Assembly: GCA_016719535.1 (NCBI GenBank)
Contig: JADJYX010000012.1
Span: 124,001-188,000, forward strand
Origin: Rubrivivax sp.
GTDB lineage: Bacteria; Pseudomonadota; Gammaproteobacteria; Burkholderiales; Burkholderiaceae_C
DNA: 64,000 bases
Reading direction: 5' to 3'
The position numbers and the translations under genes are program-made. Below the pieces are notes generated by a model. It saw only the letters and a list, made by a program, of their open reading frames with translations. It was not told the origin of the DNA and ran no database searches. This document shows, piece after piece, positions 43,514-52,887 of this stretch (its first letter is position 1; every line of letters starts with the position of its first letter).

Positions 43514-43830
43514 CCCCGCTGATCAGCCGGCACTGCCGGCCCGCCACCGGCGAGCCCCTGGCGGCCGCGCAGGTACAGAGCCTGCTGCCGCAGCTGCCCG
43601 GCTGGGCGGTGGTGGACGGCGCGCTGCAGAAGGCCTACGCCTTCAGCGACTACGCGCGCATGATGTCCTTCGTCAACGCCGTGGCCTGGCTGGCCCAGCG
43701 CGAGGACCACCACCCCGAGCTGCACGTGGGCTGGGGCCGCACGACGGTGCGCTGGCGCACGCATTCGGTGGGCGGGCTGTCGATCAACGACTTCATCTGC
43801 GCCGCGCACGTGGAGGCCCTCGCCCCTTGA
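43510..43830 (+). CDS. Pterin-4a-carbinolamine dehydratase
   Basis: A 106-residue protein of the PhhB/DCoH family. The characteristic active-site histidines are seen in REDHHPELHVGWG, with the downstream THSVGGLSINDFICAAHVE. It recycles the pterin cofactor of aromatic amino acid hydroxylases, though widespread homologues also assist molybdopterin or other pterin chemistry. It begins at a GTG that overlaps the protease stop (GTGA) and ends overlapping the TTG start of rsgA. Confidence 0.9.
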   Translation: MTPLISRHCRPATGEPLAAAQVQSLLPQLPGWAVVDGALQKAYAFSDYARMMSFVNAVAWLAQREDHHPELHVGWGRTTVRWRTHSVGGLSINDFICAAHVEALAP

Positions 43831-44771
43831 GCCGCGACCGCCGGCCCGCACCCGACCGCCAGCGCCCCCATGCGGCCGCGGCGCTGGATGTCGGTCTGGT
43901 GGTGGCCGCACATGGCCGCCACGCGATGGTGGAGACGCCGGAGGGCGAACGCTGGCGCTGCCACCCGCGCGGCAAGAAGAGCGATGTCGTGGTCGGTGAC
44001 CGTGTGCGCTGGCAGCTCTCGGGTGACGAGGGCGTCATCGAACAGGTCGAGCCGCGCCGCAACCTGCTGTTCCGCCAGGACGAATGGCGCACCAAGTCCT
44101 TCGCCGCCAACCTCGACCAGCTGCTGATGCTGGTGGCGGTGGAGCCGCCGTTTTCGGAATCGCAGCTGACGCGGGCGCTGATCGCCGCCGCCGCGGCCGG
44201 CATCCCGGTGCTGATCGGGCTCAACAAGACCGACCTGCCGGCGGCCGACGTGGTGCGCGAGCGGCTCGCACCCTATGCGCGGATGGGCGCCGAGGTGCTG
44301 GAGATGGCCGTCAAGGCCGATCCCGAGGGCACGCTGGCGATGCTGCGCCCGCGCCTGCAGGGCCGCACGACGCTGATCCTGGGCCCCAGCGGTGCCGGCA
44401 AGAGCACCTTGATCAACCGCCTGGTGCCGGGGGCGAGCGCGCAGGTGGGCGAGATCTCGGTCGCGCTTTCGAGCGGCCGGCACACCACCACCACCACCAC
44501 CTGGTACTGGCTGGACGACGAGCGCCGCGGCGCCGTGCTCGACTCGCCCGGCTTCCAGGAGTTCGGGCTGCGCCAGATCGAAGCCATGCAGCTGGCCTCG
44601 CTGATGCCCGATCTGGCAGCCGAGCTGGGCCAGTGCCGCTTCCACAACTGCACGCACCGCGAGGAGCCGCAATGCGGCCTGCGCGCTGCCGTGGAAGCCG
44701 GGCGCATCAGCGCCTCGCGCTGGCGCATCTACCAGGAGCTGTTTGCCGAGCTGTCGCAGACGCGCTGGTAG
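43827..44771 (+). CDS. rsgA: Ribosome small-subunit-dependent GTPase
   Basis: A 314-residue circularly permuted GTPase that acts in 30S maturation. An OB fold at the N-terminus is followed by motifs in permuted order: G4 (GLNKTDLP), G1 (GPSGAGKSTLINRL), then G3 (DSPGFQEFG). The C-terminal zinc knuckle CRFHNCTHREEPQC is present. The only suitable start is a TTG at 43827 in a TTGA overlap with the preceding gene, suggesting translational coupling. Its 3' neighbour region is the suspect poly-G tract. Confidence 0.93.
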   Translation: MSRDRRPAPDRQRPHAAAALDVGLVVAAHGRHAMVETPEGERWRCHPRGKKSDVVVGDRVRWQLSGDEGVIEQVEPRRNLLFRQDEWRTKSFAANLDQLLMLVAVEPPFSESQLTRALIAAAAAGIPVLIGLNKTDLPAADVVRERLAPYARMGAEVLEMAVKADPEGTLAMLRPRLQGRTTLILGPSGAGKSTLINRLVPGASAQVGEISVALSSGRHTTTTTTWYWLDDERRGAVLDSPGFQEFGLRQIEAMQLASLMPDLAAELGQCRFHNCTHREEPQCGLRAAVEAGRISASRWRIYQELFAELSQTRW

Positions 44772-44848
44772 GCCCAGCCCCGGACGATCGGCCCCCGCGG
44801 TGCAGGCGAGCGGCCCCCGGGGCCCCCCCCGCCCGCCCCCCCCGGACA

Positions 44849-45862
<1,014 letters not shown>

Positions 45863-45893
45863 CGCGCCCGATGATAGGGCGCGCCGGCCCCCT

Positions 45894-46577
45894 TCAATGG
45901 CGCAGGAAGTGGTAGAGGTTGCGCAGCATCGCAGCCGTGGCACCCCAGATGAAATATTCGCGGTCGTGCGCCGCGTGCCGCCACGGCATCGACAGAAACT
46001 GCCGCTGCCCGCCGTCGAACTGGAAGACATGGCGCCGGTGATGCGCCGGCGTCATCAGGTAGGCCAGCGGCACCTCGAAGGCCTCGGCGACCTCGAAGGC
46101 GTCGAGCTTCAGCGCCAACGGTGGCCGGATCAGGCCGACCACCGGCGTGACGACGAACTGCGTGACCGTGGTGTAGTCGGGCAGCCGCCCCAGCACCTCG
46201 ACACAGGCCGGCGGCAGGCCGACCTCTTCCTCGGCCTCGCGCAGCGCGGTGGCCTCGGGGGAGCCGTCTTCGGGCTCGCTGCGCCCGCCCGGAAAGCTGA
46301 TCTGACCGGCATGGTCGCGCAGGTGCTCGGTGCGGCGGGTCAGCAGCACCTGCAGGCCTTCGTCGCGCTGCACCAGCCCTACCAGCACGGCAGCCTGCGC
46401 GGCCGGGCGATCGCCAGCGCCGCCGTCGCCACGGATCGGTGCCGTGAAGCCGCGCGCCTCGCGGAACTGCTGCCGCAGCGCCTCGGCCGTCAGCCGCGAC
46501 CCGTCGACGGCATCGAGGTGATGATCGTGCCCGGCCACCGGGATGGCGTGCGGGTCCTTGATGCGCGGTGGGCTCAT
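45894..46577 (-). CDS. Nudix hydrolase, CoA-pyrophosphatase type
   Basis: A 227-residue protein with a full Nudix box (GGRSEPEDGSPEATALREAEEEVGL) near residues 95-120. Before the box comes LLTRRTEHLRDHAGQISFPGG, the signature of the CoA pyrophosphatase (NudL/YeaB) group that trims CoA to phosphopantetheine and 3',5'-ADP. A WGATAAMLRNL segment near the C-terminus is typical. It lies between the rplS terminator and the CobD-like gene, 31 bases from the latter, and is probably co-transcribed with it. Confidence 0.92.
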   Translation of the reverse strand: MSPPRIKDPHAIPVAGHDHHLDAVDGSRLTAEALRQQFREARGFTAPIRGDGGAGDRPAAQAAVLVGLVQRDEGLQVLLTRRTEHLRDHAGQISFPGGRSEPEDGSPEATALREAEEEVGLPPACVEVLGRLPDYTTVTQFVVTPVVGLIRPPLALKLDAFEVAEAFEVPLAYLMTPAHHRRHVFQFDGGQRQFLSMPWRHAAHDREYFIWGATAAMLRNLYHFLRH

Positions 46578-46598
46578 GGGGTGCGGGGCGCGGCAACG

Positions 46599-46622
46599 AA
46601 AAAGGCCGCCCCAGCGGCGGCC
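46599..46622 (-). terminator. Intrinsic terminator of the rpsP-rimM-trmD-rplS operon
   Basis: On the minus strand GGCCGCC-GCTGG-GGCGGCC is followed by five T. It lies 31 bases beyond the rplS stop. Confidence 0.85.
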
Positions 46623-46652
46623 CGTCGGCAGGCGGTGTCGGTCCGACCCCGC

Positions 46653-47006
46653 TCAGGCCAGCTTTTCCTTGATGCGCGCGGACTTGCCGCTGCGCTGGCG
46701 CAGGAAATACAGCTTGGCGCGGCGCACATCGCCGCGGCGCTTGACCTCGATGCTGGCCAGCAGCGGGCTGTGCAGCTGGAAGGTGCGCTCGACGCCCTCG
46801 CCGCTGGAAATCTTTCGCACGATGAAGCTGCTGTTCAGGCCGCGGTTGCGCTTGGCGATGACGACGCCTTCGTAGGCCTGCACGCGCTTGCGCGTGCCTT
46901 CGACGACGTTGACGCTGACGATCACGGTGTCGCCGGGGGCGAAGGCGGGGATCTTGCGGTTCAGGCGAGCAATCTCTTCTTGCTCGAGGGTGGCGATCAG
47001 GTCCAC
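46653..47006 (-). CDS. rplS: 50S ribosomal protein L19
   Basis: A 117-residue L19 at the 30S-50S interface. The sequence is near-canonical (IPAFAPGDTVIVSVNVVEG, KRVQAYEGVVIAKRNRGLNSSF, then SARIKEKLA at the end). It starts with GTG at 47006, not ATG, with GGAG seven bases upstream. It is the last gene of the rpsP operon and is followed by an intrinsic terminator. Confidence 0.97.
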   Translation of the reverse strand: MDLIATLEQEEIARLNRKIPAFAPGDTVIVSVNVVEGTRKRVQAYEGVVIAKRNRGLNSSFIVRKISSGEGVERTFQLHSPLLASIEVKRRGDVRRAKLYFLRQRSGKSARIKEKLA

Positions 47007-47080
47007 GGTGGGGCTCCGGAGGCGATCGTGCGCGGGTGGGTTGAAGGACTGTAGGTCCCGCCAGAGGATCGAAAAGCCTT

Positions 47081-47833
47081 CTAGTATAACGCGAGCGAGA
47101 CCAGGAAGCGCTCGTCGGCCGCGCTCAGGCGGCCGGCGGCCCTTGCGGCCATGATCAGGTCGGGGCGCCGCCGCGCCGTGAGTTCCAGCGCGCGCTGCCG
47201 CCGCCAGGCGGCAATCTCGCCATGGTGGCCCGACAGCAGCACCGGCGGCACCGGCCATTCGCCGTCGGGCGTGAGCCAGCGCTCGGGCCGGCTGTAGGCC
47301 GGGCCTTCGAGCAGCCCGTCGGAGAAGCTGTCCTGCTGGTGCGATGGCGCATGCAGCACGCCCGGCTGCAGCCGCGCCACGGCATCCAGCAGCACCAGCG
47401 CCGGCAATTCGCCACCCGAGAGCACAAAGTCGCCCAGGCTGATCTCCTGCGTGACGTGGCGGTCGATGAAGCGCTGGTCGATGCCCTCGTAGCGGCCGCA
47501 CAGCAGCAGCGCGCCCGGGCCGGCGGCGATCTCCTGCACCAGCGCCTGCGTCAGCGCGCGTCCGGTGGGCGTGAAGTGCACCACCGGCGGCAGGTTGCCG
47601 CGGTCGGCCCGCACGGTGTCCAGCGCGCGCTGCAGCGGCTCGGCCAGCATCACCATGCCGGGGCCGCCGCCGAAAGGACGGTCATCGACGCGCCGGTAGG
47701 GACCGTCGGCATGGTCGCGCAGCGGCCACAGGCGCACGTCGACCTGGCCGGACGCGAAGGCGCGCCGGGTGATGCCGCTGGCCAGGTGGGGGCCGAACAG
47801 CTCGGGAAACAGCGTGATGACGTCGAAGCGCAT
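47081..47833 (-). CDS. trmD: tRNA (guanine-N1-)-methyltransferase
   Basis: A 250-residue SPOUT-class enzyme that makes m1G37 and prevents frameshifting. Motifs include MRFDVITLFPELF at the start, RPFGGGPGMVM, the knot sequence LLLCGRYEGIDQRF, and SLGDFVLSGGELPAL. It lies between rimM and rplS as in most proteobacteria. The gap to rplS is 74 bases. Confidence 0.97.
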   Translation of the reverse strand: MRFDVITLFPELFGPHLASGITRRAFASGQVDVRLWPLRDHADGPYRRVDDRPFGGGPGMVMLAEPLQRALDTVRADRGNLPPVVHFTPTGRALTQALVQEIAAGPGALLLCGRYEGIDQRFIDRHVTQEISLGDFVLSGGELPALVLLDAVARLQPGVLHAPSHQQDSFSDGLLEGPAYSRPERWLTPDGEWPVPPVLLSGHHGEIAAWRRQRALELTARRRPDLIMAARAAGRLSAADERFLVSLALY

Positions 47834-47843
47834 CGCGCGACGC

Positions 47844-48521
47844 TCAATCGTCGGCGTCCCAGTCGACGTGGATCGTGCGTGCGTCGCGGTCGACGCGGTC
47901 GACGTAGGCGTCGACGAAGGGGATCAGCACCTCGTCGGCCGTGCCGGCGGCGCCGGCATCGGTGGGCGGGCGCACACACAGCACGCAATGCGGCCCGGTT
48001 TCGATGAGGTGCGTCACCGTGCCGAGCGCCTGGCCGGCGCGGTTGCGCACCGCCAGTCCGATCAGGTCGACCCAGTAGAACTCGTTGTCGCCGGGGGTCG
48101 GAAAGCTGGCGCGCGAGACGAAGATGCGCGCGCCCGTCAATGCCTCGGCGGCGTCGCGGTCGTCCAGGCCCTGGCAGGTGGCGACGATGGCGTCACCCTG
48201 CTCGCGCGCCTGCACCACGCGCAGCAGCCGCGGCAGCGGCGCCGGCGGCCGGGCGCCCGGCGGCAGCAGGCGCCGGCGTTCCCCGGGCTGCACGAACCAG
48301 CGCCTGGACGAGAACAGCGCCTGCGGGTCGGACGAGAAGGCCTTGAGCTTGAGGCCGCCCTTCACGCCCCAGGCGCCGAGCACGCGCGCCACCTCGACGG
48401 CATCGTCGGGCAGCGGTGGTGCGTCGTCGTCAAACGACGAAGCCGGACCACGCGGGTCCGGCTTCGGATCGGCGGCCGGGGCGGACGCTGTCCGTGGCCC
48501 CGGCCGGCGGGAGGTCGGCAT
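47844..48521 (-). CDS. rimM: 16S rRNA processing protein
   Basis: A 225-residue RimM that assists 30S head assembly with S19. The N-terminal RimM domain has VEVARVLGAWGVKGGLKLKAFS, and the C-terminal PRC-barrel has EFYWVDLIGLAVRNRAGQALG. The first ~35 residues are Pro, Asp and Ser-rich and beyond the family core, so the true start may be slightly downstream. It is 10 bases from trmD and 23 from rpsP. Confidence 0.95.
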   Translation of the reverse strand: MPTSRRPGPRTASAPAADPKPDPRGPASSFDDDAPPLPDDAVEVARVLGAWGVKGGLKLKAFSSDPQALFSSRRWFVQPGERRRLLPPGARPPAPLPRLLRVVQAREQGDAIVATCQGLDDRDAAEALTGARIFVSRASFPTPGDNEFYWVDLIGLAVRNRAGQALGTVTHLIETGPHCVLCVRPPTDAGAAGTADEVLIPFVDAYVDRVDRDARTIHVDWDADD

Positions 48522-48544
48522 GCGCGCGCTCCCGCGGCGGGCCT

Positions 48545-48793
48545 TCAGCCTGCCTTCTTGGCCTGTTCGACCAGGCGGGCGACGGTCGGCGACACCTGGG
48601 CACCCACGCCGGACCAGTAGGTCACGCGGTCCAGCGCCAGGCGCAGGGGCTGTTCGGCACCGGCGGCCATGGGGTTGTAGAAACCCACGCGCTCGATGAA
48701 GCGGCCATCGCGGCGCTCGCGCGAATCGGCGACCACCACGTTGTAGAACGGGCGCTTCTTGGCGCCGCCACGAGCCAGTCGGATCACGACCAT
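48545..48793 (-). CDS. rpsP: 30S ribosomal protein S16
   Basis: An 82-residue S16, the first gene of the rpsP-rimM-trmD-rplS operon. The sequence is typical (MVVIRLARGGAKKRPFYNVVVADSR at the start and YNPMAAGAEQPLRLALDRV in the middle). GGAAG lies just upstream of the ATG. A TATAAT hexamer about 180 bases upstream is the probable promoter, which leaves a long leader. Confidence 0.97.
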   Translation of the reverse strand: MVVIRLARGGAKKRPFYNVVVADSRERRDGRFIERVGFYNPMAAGAEQPLRLALDRVTYWSGVGAQVSPTVARLVEQAKKAG

Positions 48794-48876
48794 GTCAGTT
48801 CTTCCTTACATTTCTGTCGGTAGCGACCGCCGCACCAGGAGACACGTGCAGGGGCAGGCTCGGTCAGGTCTGGGGC

Positions 48877-48963
48877 CATCGATGGACGTTGCCGCCCATG
48901 AACCATGACCCCGGTTCGATCTCGCGGCACCGTAGATACGCCATGCATCGATGGCCGTTGCCG
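48877..48963. repeat. 18-base direct repeat in the rpsP upstream region
   Basis: CATCGATGGACGTTGCCG (48877-48894) recurs as CATCGATGGCCGTTGCCG (48946-48963), one mismatch, 69 bases apart. Both copies lie in what would be the rpsP leader. The rest of the 223-base gap shows only the -10 listed separately. Confidence 0.75.
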
Positions 48964-48974
48964 GAAAACCGCGC

Positions 48975-48980
48975 ATTATA
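48975..48980 (-). promoter_or_regulatory. Probable -10 of the rpsP operon
   Basis: A perfect TATAAT on the minus strand, one of very few AT-rich words in this region. The -35 is weak (GGTCAG or TGGTCA near the normal distance). Confidence 0.5.
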
Positions 48981-49016
48981 GACTCCAACGTCGCCCACCT
49001 GACCAGCCCTGCACCG

Positions 49017-49451
49017 ATGCCGCGCTACCGATCCAAGACCCTTGCCACCTGGATCGCCGTCGTCGGCGGTGCGCTCGGCCTGCACCGCTTCTACCTGCAC
49101 GGCGCGCGCGACGGCATCGGCTGGCTGCACCCGCTGCCCACGCTGGCCGGCCTGGTGGGCGCGATCCGCATGCGTGAACTGGGCCAGGACGACCGCCTGG
49201 CCTGGGTGCTGATCCCCGTGCTGGGGCTGATGCTGTCGCTGGCGATGCTGACCGCCATCGTCTACGGCCTGACCCCCGACGAGAAGTGGGACGCGCGCCA
49301 CAACCCGGGCCGGACGGGGCCGTCGACCGGCTGGGGCCCGGTGCTGGGCGTGATCCTGGCGCTGCTGCTGGGCGGCATGGTGCTGATGGGCACGGTGGCC
49401 TTCAGCGGGCAGAAATTCTTCGAGTGGCAGCTCGGTGCGCTGCCGCGCTGA
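49017..49451 (+). CDS. TM2-domain membrane protein
   Basis: A 144-residue protein with an N-terminal TM2-type unit (TLATWIAVVGGALGLHRFYLHGARDG, then PLPTLAGLVGAIRMRELGQDD) and two further membrane segments (VLIPVLGLMLSLAMLTAIVYGL and VLGVILALLLGGMVLMGTVAF). I start it at ATG 49017, where the TM2 sequence begins; an in-frame ATG at 48951 would add 22 unrelated residues. TM2 proteins have no settled function in bacteria. It is divergent from rpsP and convergent with pit. Confidence 0.75.
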   Translation: MPRYRSKTLATWIAVVGGALGLHRFYLHGARDGIGWLHPLPTLAGLVGAIRMRELGQDDRLAWVLIPVLGLMLSLAMLTAIVYGLTPDEKWDARHNPGRTGPSTGWGPVLGVILALLLGGMVLMGTVAFSGQKFFEWQLGALPR

Positions 49452-49460
49452 ATCCGCCGG

Positions 49461-50471
49461 TCAGAACAGCAGCAGGCTGACGCCGTAGAACACCGCCGCG
49501 ATGAAAGCGGTGGCCGGGATCGTGACGATCCAGGCCAGCACGATGTTGCCGGCCAGCCCCCAGCGCACCGCCGAGGCGTTGCGCACCGAGCCGACGCCGA
49601 AGATCGCGCCGGTGATGGTGTGCGTGGTCGATACCGGCACGCCCAGGCCGGTGGCGACGAACAGCGTGATGGCGCCGCCCGTCTCGGCGCAGAAGCCACC
49701 CACCGGCTTGAGCTTGGTGATGCGCTGGCCCATCGTCTTGACGATGCGCCAGCCGCCGAACAACGTGCCCAGGCCGATGGCGATGTAGCAGCTCCAGATC
49801 ACCCAGGCCGGCGGCATCTTGTCGCTGGCCGCGGTATAGCCCGAGGCGATGAGCAGCAGCCAGATGATGCCGATCGTCTTCTGCGCGTCGTTGCCACCAT
49901 GGCCGAGCGAATACAGGCCCGCCGACACCAGCTGCAGCCGCCGGAACCAGTTGTCCACGCGCAGCGGAGAGCTGCGCCGGCAGATCCAGGCCACGGCCAC
50001 CATCAGCAGCGAGCCGAGCAGGAAGCCCATGGCCGGCGAGACGAAGATGAAGAGCACCGTCTTCAGCACGCCCGAAGCCACCAGCGGGCCGGCACCGGCC
50101 TTGGCCATCGTGGCCCCGACGATGCCGCCGATCAGCGCATGCGAACTGCTCGACGGGATGCCGTACCACCAGGTGATCAGGTTCCAGGCGATGGCGCCGA
50201 TGAGCGCGCCGAAGACGACGTGCTGGTCGACGATGCCCGGCTCGACGATGCCCTTGCCGATGGTGGCCGCAACCTTGAGCTGGAAGACGAAGATCGCCAG
50301 CACGTTGAAGAAGGCCGCGAAGGCCACCGCATGCTGCGGCTTGAGCACGCCGGTGGACACGACGGTGGCGATCGAGTTGGCGGCGTCATGGAAGCCGTTC
50401 ATGAAGTCGAACAGCAGGGCCAGCGCGACGAGCATCACGACGACCCAGAGCGCGGTCGAGACGGTATCCAT
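49461..50471 (-). CDS. pit: Low-affinity inorganic phosphate transporter
   Basis: A 336-residue PiT-family permease. Both family signatures are present: FDFMNGFHDAANSIATVVSTGVL near residue 25, and GAIFGVGSVRNASAVRWGLAGNIVLAW near residue 290. About ten membrane segments are present. It is preceded by a DUF47 gene (30 bases), the usual regulator-like partner of bacterial Pit transporters, so the two form an operon. The physiological ion is probably metal-phosphate complex. Confidence 0.95.
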   Translation of the reverse strand: MDTVSTALWVVVMLVALALLFDFMNGFHDAANSIATVVSTGVLKPQHAVAFAAFFNVLAIFVFQLKVAATIGKGIVEPGIVDQHVVFGALIGAIAWNLITWWYGIPSSSSHALIGGIVGATMAKAGAGPLVASGVLKTVLFIFVSPAMGFLLGSLLMVAVAWICRRSSPLRVDNWFRRLQLVSAGLYSLGHGGNDAQKTIGIIWLLLIASGYTAASDKMPPAWVIWSCYIAIGLGTLFGGWRIVKTMGQRITKLKPVGGFCAETGGAITLFVATGLGVPVSTTHTITGAIFGVGSVRNASAVRWGLAGNIVLAWIVTIPATAFIAAVFYGVSLLLF

Positions 50472-50501
50472 GGCGATCGATTCCGGTTCGAGGCGCTGGC
50501 T

Positions 50502-51149
50502 TCAGGAGTTTTCGAGCACCACGCCCTCGATCAGATTGGCCACGTCCTCGCAGCGGTCGGAGATCGACTCCAGGTGCTCGTAGATGGCCTTGAGCTTGAT
50601 CAGCTCGCGCGTGTCCTGCTCCTCGCGGAAGAGGCGCGACATCGCGCCGCGCATCACGCGGTCGGCGTCGCTTTCCAGGCGATCGATCTCCTCGCAGGTC
50701 TTGATGGCGGCCTCGGCCACCTGGGCATTCGACAGCCTGGGCAGCAGCGTGACGGCGTGCTGCACGCGCTCGCAGCAGCGCACCGAGATCTCGGTCAGCC
50801 GGGTCACGTCCTCGCCGATGCGCTGCACGTCGTAGAGCGACATCACCTCGGAGCTGTCCTGCAGCAGGTCGAGGATGTCGTCCATGGCGTTGATGAGCTC
50901 GTGGATCTGCTCGCGGTCGATCGGCGTGATGAAGGTGCGGTGCAGCAGCCGGCTGACCTCGGCGGTGATCTTGTCGGCCGCGCGCTCGGCGGCGTCGACC
51001 TCGGCGGCATATTTCTCGCGCAGCGTGCGGTCGCCGTAGTTCTGCACCATCTGCAGGAAGGCACGGGCGCCGAGCACGATGTGATTGCCGTGCTCGTTGA
51101 ACAGCTCGAAGAAGTTGCCTTCCTTGGGCAACAGCCTGCCGAAAACCAT
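50502..51149 (-). CDS. DUF47 (PhoU-like) Pit accessory protein
   Basis: A 215-residue helical protein of the DUF47/TIGR00153 group, related to PhoU. Recognisable stretches are FGRLLPKEGNFFELFNEHG at the start, HELINAMDDILDLLQDSSE in the middle and an acidic ESDADRVMR helix. Proteins of this family accompany Pit transporters and are thought to adjust their activity. It is the first gene of the pair, with regularly spaced GTCAY words upstream at 51209-51236. Confidence 0.92.
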   Translation of the reverse strand: MVFGRLLPKEGNFFELFNEHGNHIVLGARAFLQMVQNYGDRTLREKYAAEVDAAERAADKITAEVSRLLHRTFITPIDREQIHELINAMDDILDLLQDSSEVMSLYDVQRIGEDVTRLTEISVRCCERVQHAVTLLPRLSNAQVAEAAIKTCEEIDRLESDADRVMRGAMSRLFREEQDTRELIKLKAIYEHLESISDRCEDVANLIEGVVLENS

Positions 51150-51208
51150 CGTGTCACCTCTGGTGAGCTTGCGGGCGCGACCGATCGGCCCTGGCGAGCC
51201 ACCCGCGG

Positions 51209-51247
51209 TGTCATCGATCCGTCACGGGATCGTCATCACGTCGTGAT
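51209..51247. promoter_or_regulatory. Pho-box-like 11-bp repeats and a palindrome upstream of DUF47-pit
   Basis: TGTCAT (51209), CGTCAC (51220) and CGTCAT (51231) are spaced exactly 11 bases apart, the periodicity of PhoB sites, with a weaker fourth word, CGTGAT, at 51242. A perfect palindrome ATCACG-T-CGTGAT covers 51235-51247. The repeats read opposite to the pit operon, which starts 60 bases away, so the assignment is tentative. Confidence 0.4.
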
Positions 51248-51297
51248 AGGCGCCGCATTGTAGGTGCCGCCCGACGGGGCACCCGTTCGGCAACGGC

Positions 51298-52887
51298 TCA
51301 GGCGTCCGGCCCCGCCGACGGTGACCCCGCCGCGCCCTCGCCGGCCGGCTTGCGGCGCCGGCGGCGCCGACGCTTGGCCGGCGCGGCCGCCTCGGCAGCG
51401 GGATCGGCCGGCTCGTCGCCCACGTCGGCCGACGCGGCCGGTGCAGCATCCGCGGACGCCGGCACGCGGCGCACGGCGCCCGGGCGCTTCGGGCCCTGCG
51501 CCTCGCGCAGCGCCTGCACCAGGGCATCGCGCTCCTCGTCGTCGCCCAGGTGGTAGTCCTCCCACCAGTCCGCCAGGTCGACGTCGACCTCGCCGACATC
51601 GGCGCGCAGGCGCAGGAAGTCGTAGCCGGCGCGAAAGCGTGGCTGCGCCGCCAGCGACGCCGCCGAACTGGCCGTGCGGCGCTCGAAGCGCGGCTGCATC
51701 TGCCAGATCTCGCGCATGTCGGCGGCCAGCTTGCCGCGGCCGGAGATGTCGCCGATGCGGGCGTCGAAGACGGCGTCGATGGCCTGCTGCAGCGCCGGGA
51801 ACGGCGGCTCGCCGCCCTGGCGCAGCACCTCCCAGCGCGCCTGCACGTCGTGCCAGAGCATGCACGCCAGCATGAAGCTGGGCGCCACCGCTCGGCCCTC
51901 CTCGACGCGGCGGTCGGTATCGGCCAGCGCCAGCTCGACGAAGCGCTCGCGCAGCGGATGTGGCCGTTCGGGGTGCAGCACGGCGTCGAGGATGGGGAAG
52001 ACGCCGCGGTCCAGGCCCTGCTTGCGCAATTCGTCCAGGCTGCGCAGCGCATGGCCGGTCTGCAGCAGCTTGATCATCTCGTCGAACAGCCGCGAGGCCG
52101 GCACATTGGCCAGCAGCGCCGACATCTCGCGCACCGGCGCCAGCGTCGCCGGCTCGAGCGCGAAGCCCAGCTTGGCGGCGAAGCGCACCACGCGCACGAT
52201 GCGCACGGGGTCCTCCCGGTAGCGCGCCACCGGGTCGCCGATCATGCGCAGCACGCGCGCGCGGGCATCGGCCAGACCGCCGTGGTAGTCGACCAGCAAC
52301 TGGGCGGTCGGGTCGTAGTACATGGCGTTGATGGTGAAGTCGCGCCGCGCGGCATCCTCGACCTGCGGCCCCCAGACGTTGTCGCGCAGCACGCGGCCGC
52401 TGGCGTCGATCACATGCACCTTGTCGGCGATCTGGTGCTTGGACGTCTTCTCGTTGCCGCTGACCTGCTCGGCGGCCGCGCTGTCGAGGTAGGCACGGAA
52501 GGTCGAGACCTCGATCACTTCGTGCTCGCGGCCGCGGCCGAAGACCACGTGCACGAGGCGGAAGCGCCTGCCGATGATGAAGGCGCGGCGGAACAGCGCC
52601 TTCACCTGCTCGGGCGTGGCGTCGGTGGCAACGTCGAAATCCTTGGGCCGCAGGCCGACCAGCAGGTCGCGCACGGCGCCGCCGACGATGTAGGCCTCGT
52701 GGCCAGCATCCTTGAGCGTGCGCACCACGCGCACGGCGTTGTCGTCGAGCAGCTTCGGATCGATGCGGTGGTCTTCCACCGGCACCTCGACGCGGCGGCC
52801 GAGCGGGATCGCCGGCAAGGCCGCAGCCGCGGGCGCTGCCGCCCTGGCGTCCTTGCCCAGCAGGCGGTTGATGAAGGTCTTGATCAT
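51298..52887 (-). CDS. pcnB: Poly(A) polymerase I
   Basis: A 529-residue class II nucleotidyltransferase that adds poly(A) tails to RNA. The signatures are YIVGGAVRDLLVGLRPKDFDVATDA (with the DxD metal site) and ARRDFTINAMYYD, then REDPVRIVRVVRFAAKLGF. The C-terminus is long and low-complexity, with a KRRRRRRRK run that probably helps RNA binding. The start at 52887 (MIKTFINRLLGKDA) overlaps the stop of the HAD gene by 4 bases. CCA-adding enzymes share the core, but the length and tail favour PcnB. Confidence 0.93.
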   Translation of the reverse strand: MIKTFINRLLGKDARAAAPAAAALPAIPLGRRVEVPVEDHRIDPKLLDDNAVRVVRTLKDAGHEAYIVGGAVRDLLVGLRPKDFDVATDATPEQVKALFRRAFIIGRRFRLVHVVFGRGREHEVIEVSTFRAYLDSAAAEQVSGNEKTSKHQIADKVHVIDASGRVLRDNVWGPQVEDAARRDFTINAMYYDPTAQLLVDYHGGLADARARVLRMIGDPVARYREDPVRIVRVVRFAAKLGFALEPATLAPVREMSALLANVPASRLFDEMIKLLQTGHALRSLDELRKQGLDRGVFPILDAVLHPERPHPLRERFVELALADTDRRVEEGRAVAPSFMLACMLWHDVQARWEVLRQGGEPPFPALQQAIDAVFDARIGDISGRGKLAADMREIWQMQPRFERRTASSAASLAAQPRFRAGYDFLRLRADVGEVDVDLADWWEDYHLGDDEERDALVQALREAQGPKRPGAVRRVPASADAAPAASADVGDEPADPAAEAAAPAKRRRRRRRKPAGEGAAGSPSAGPDA

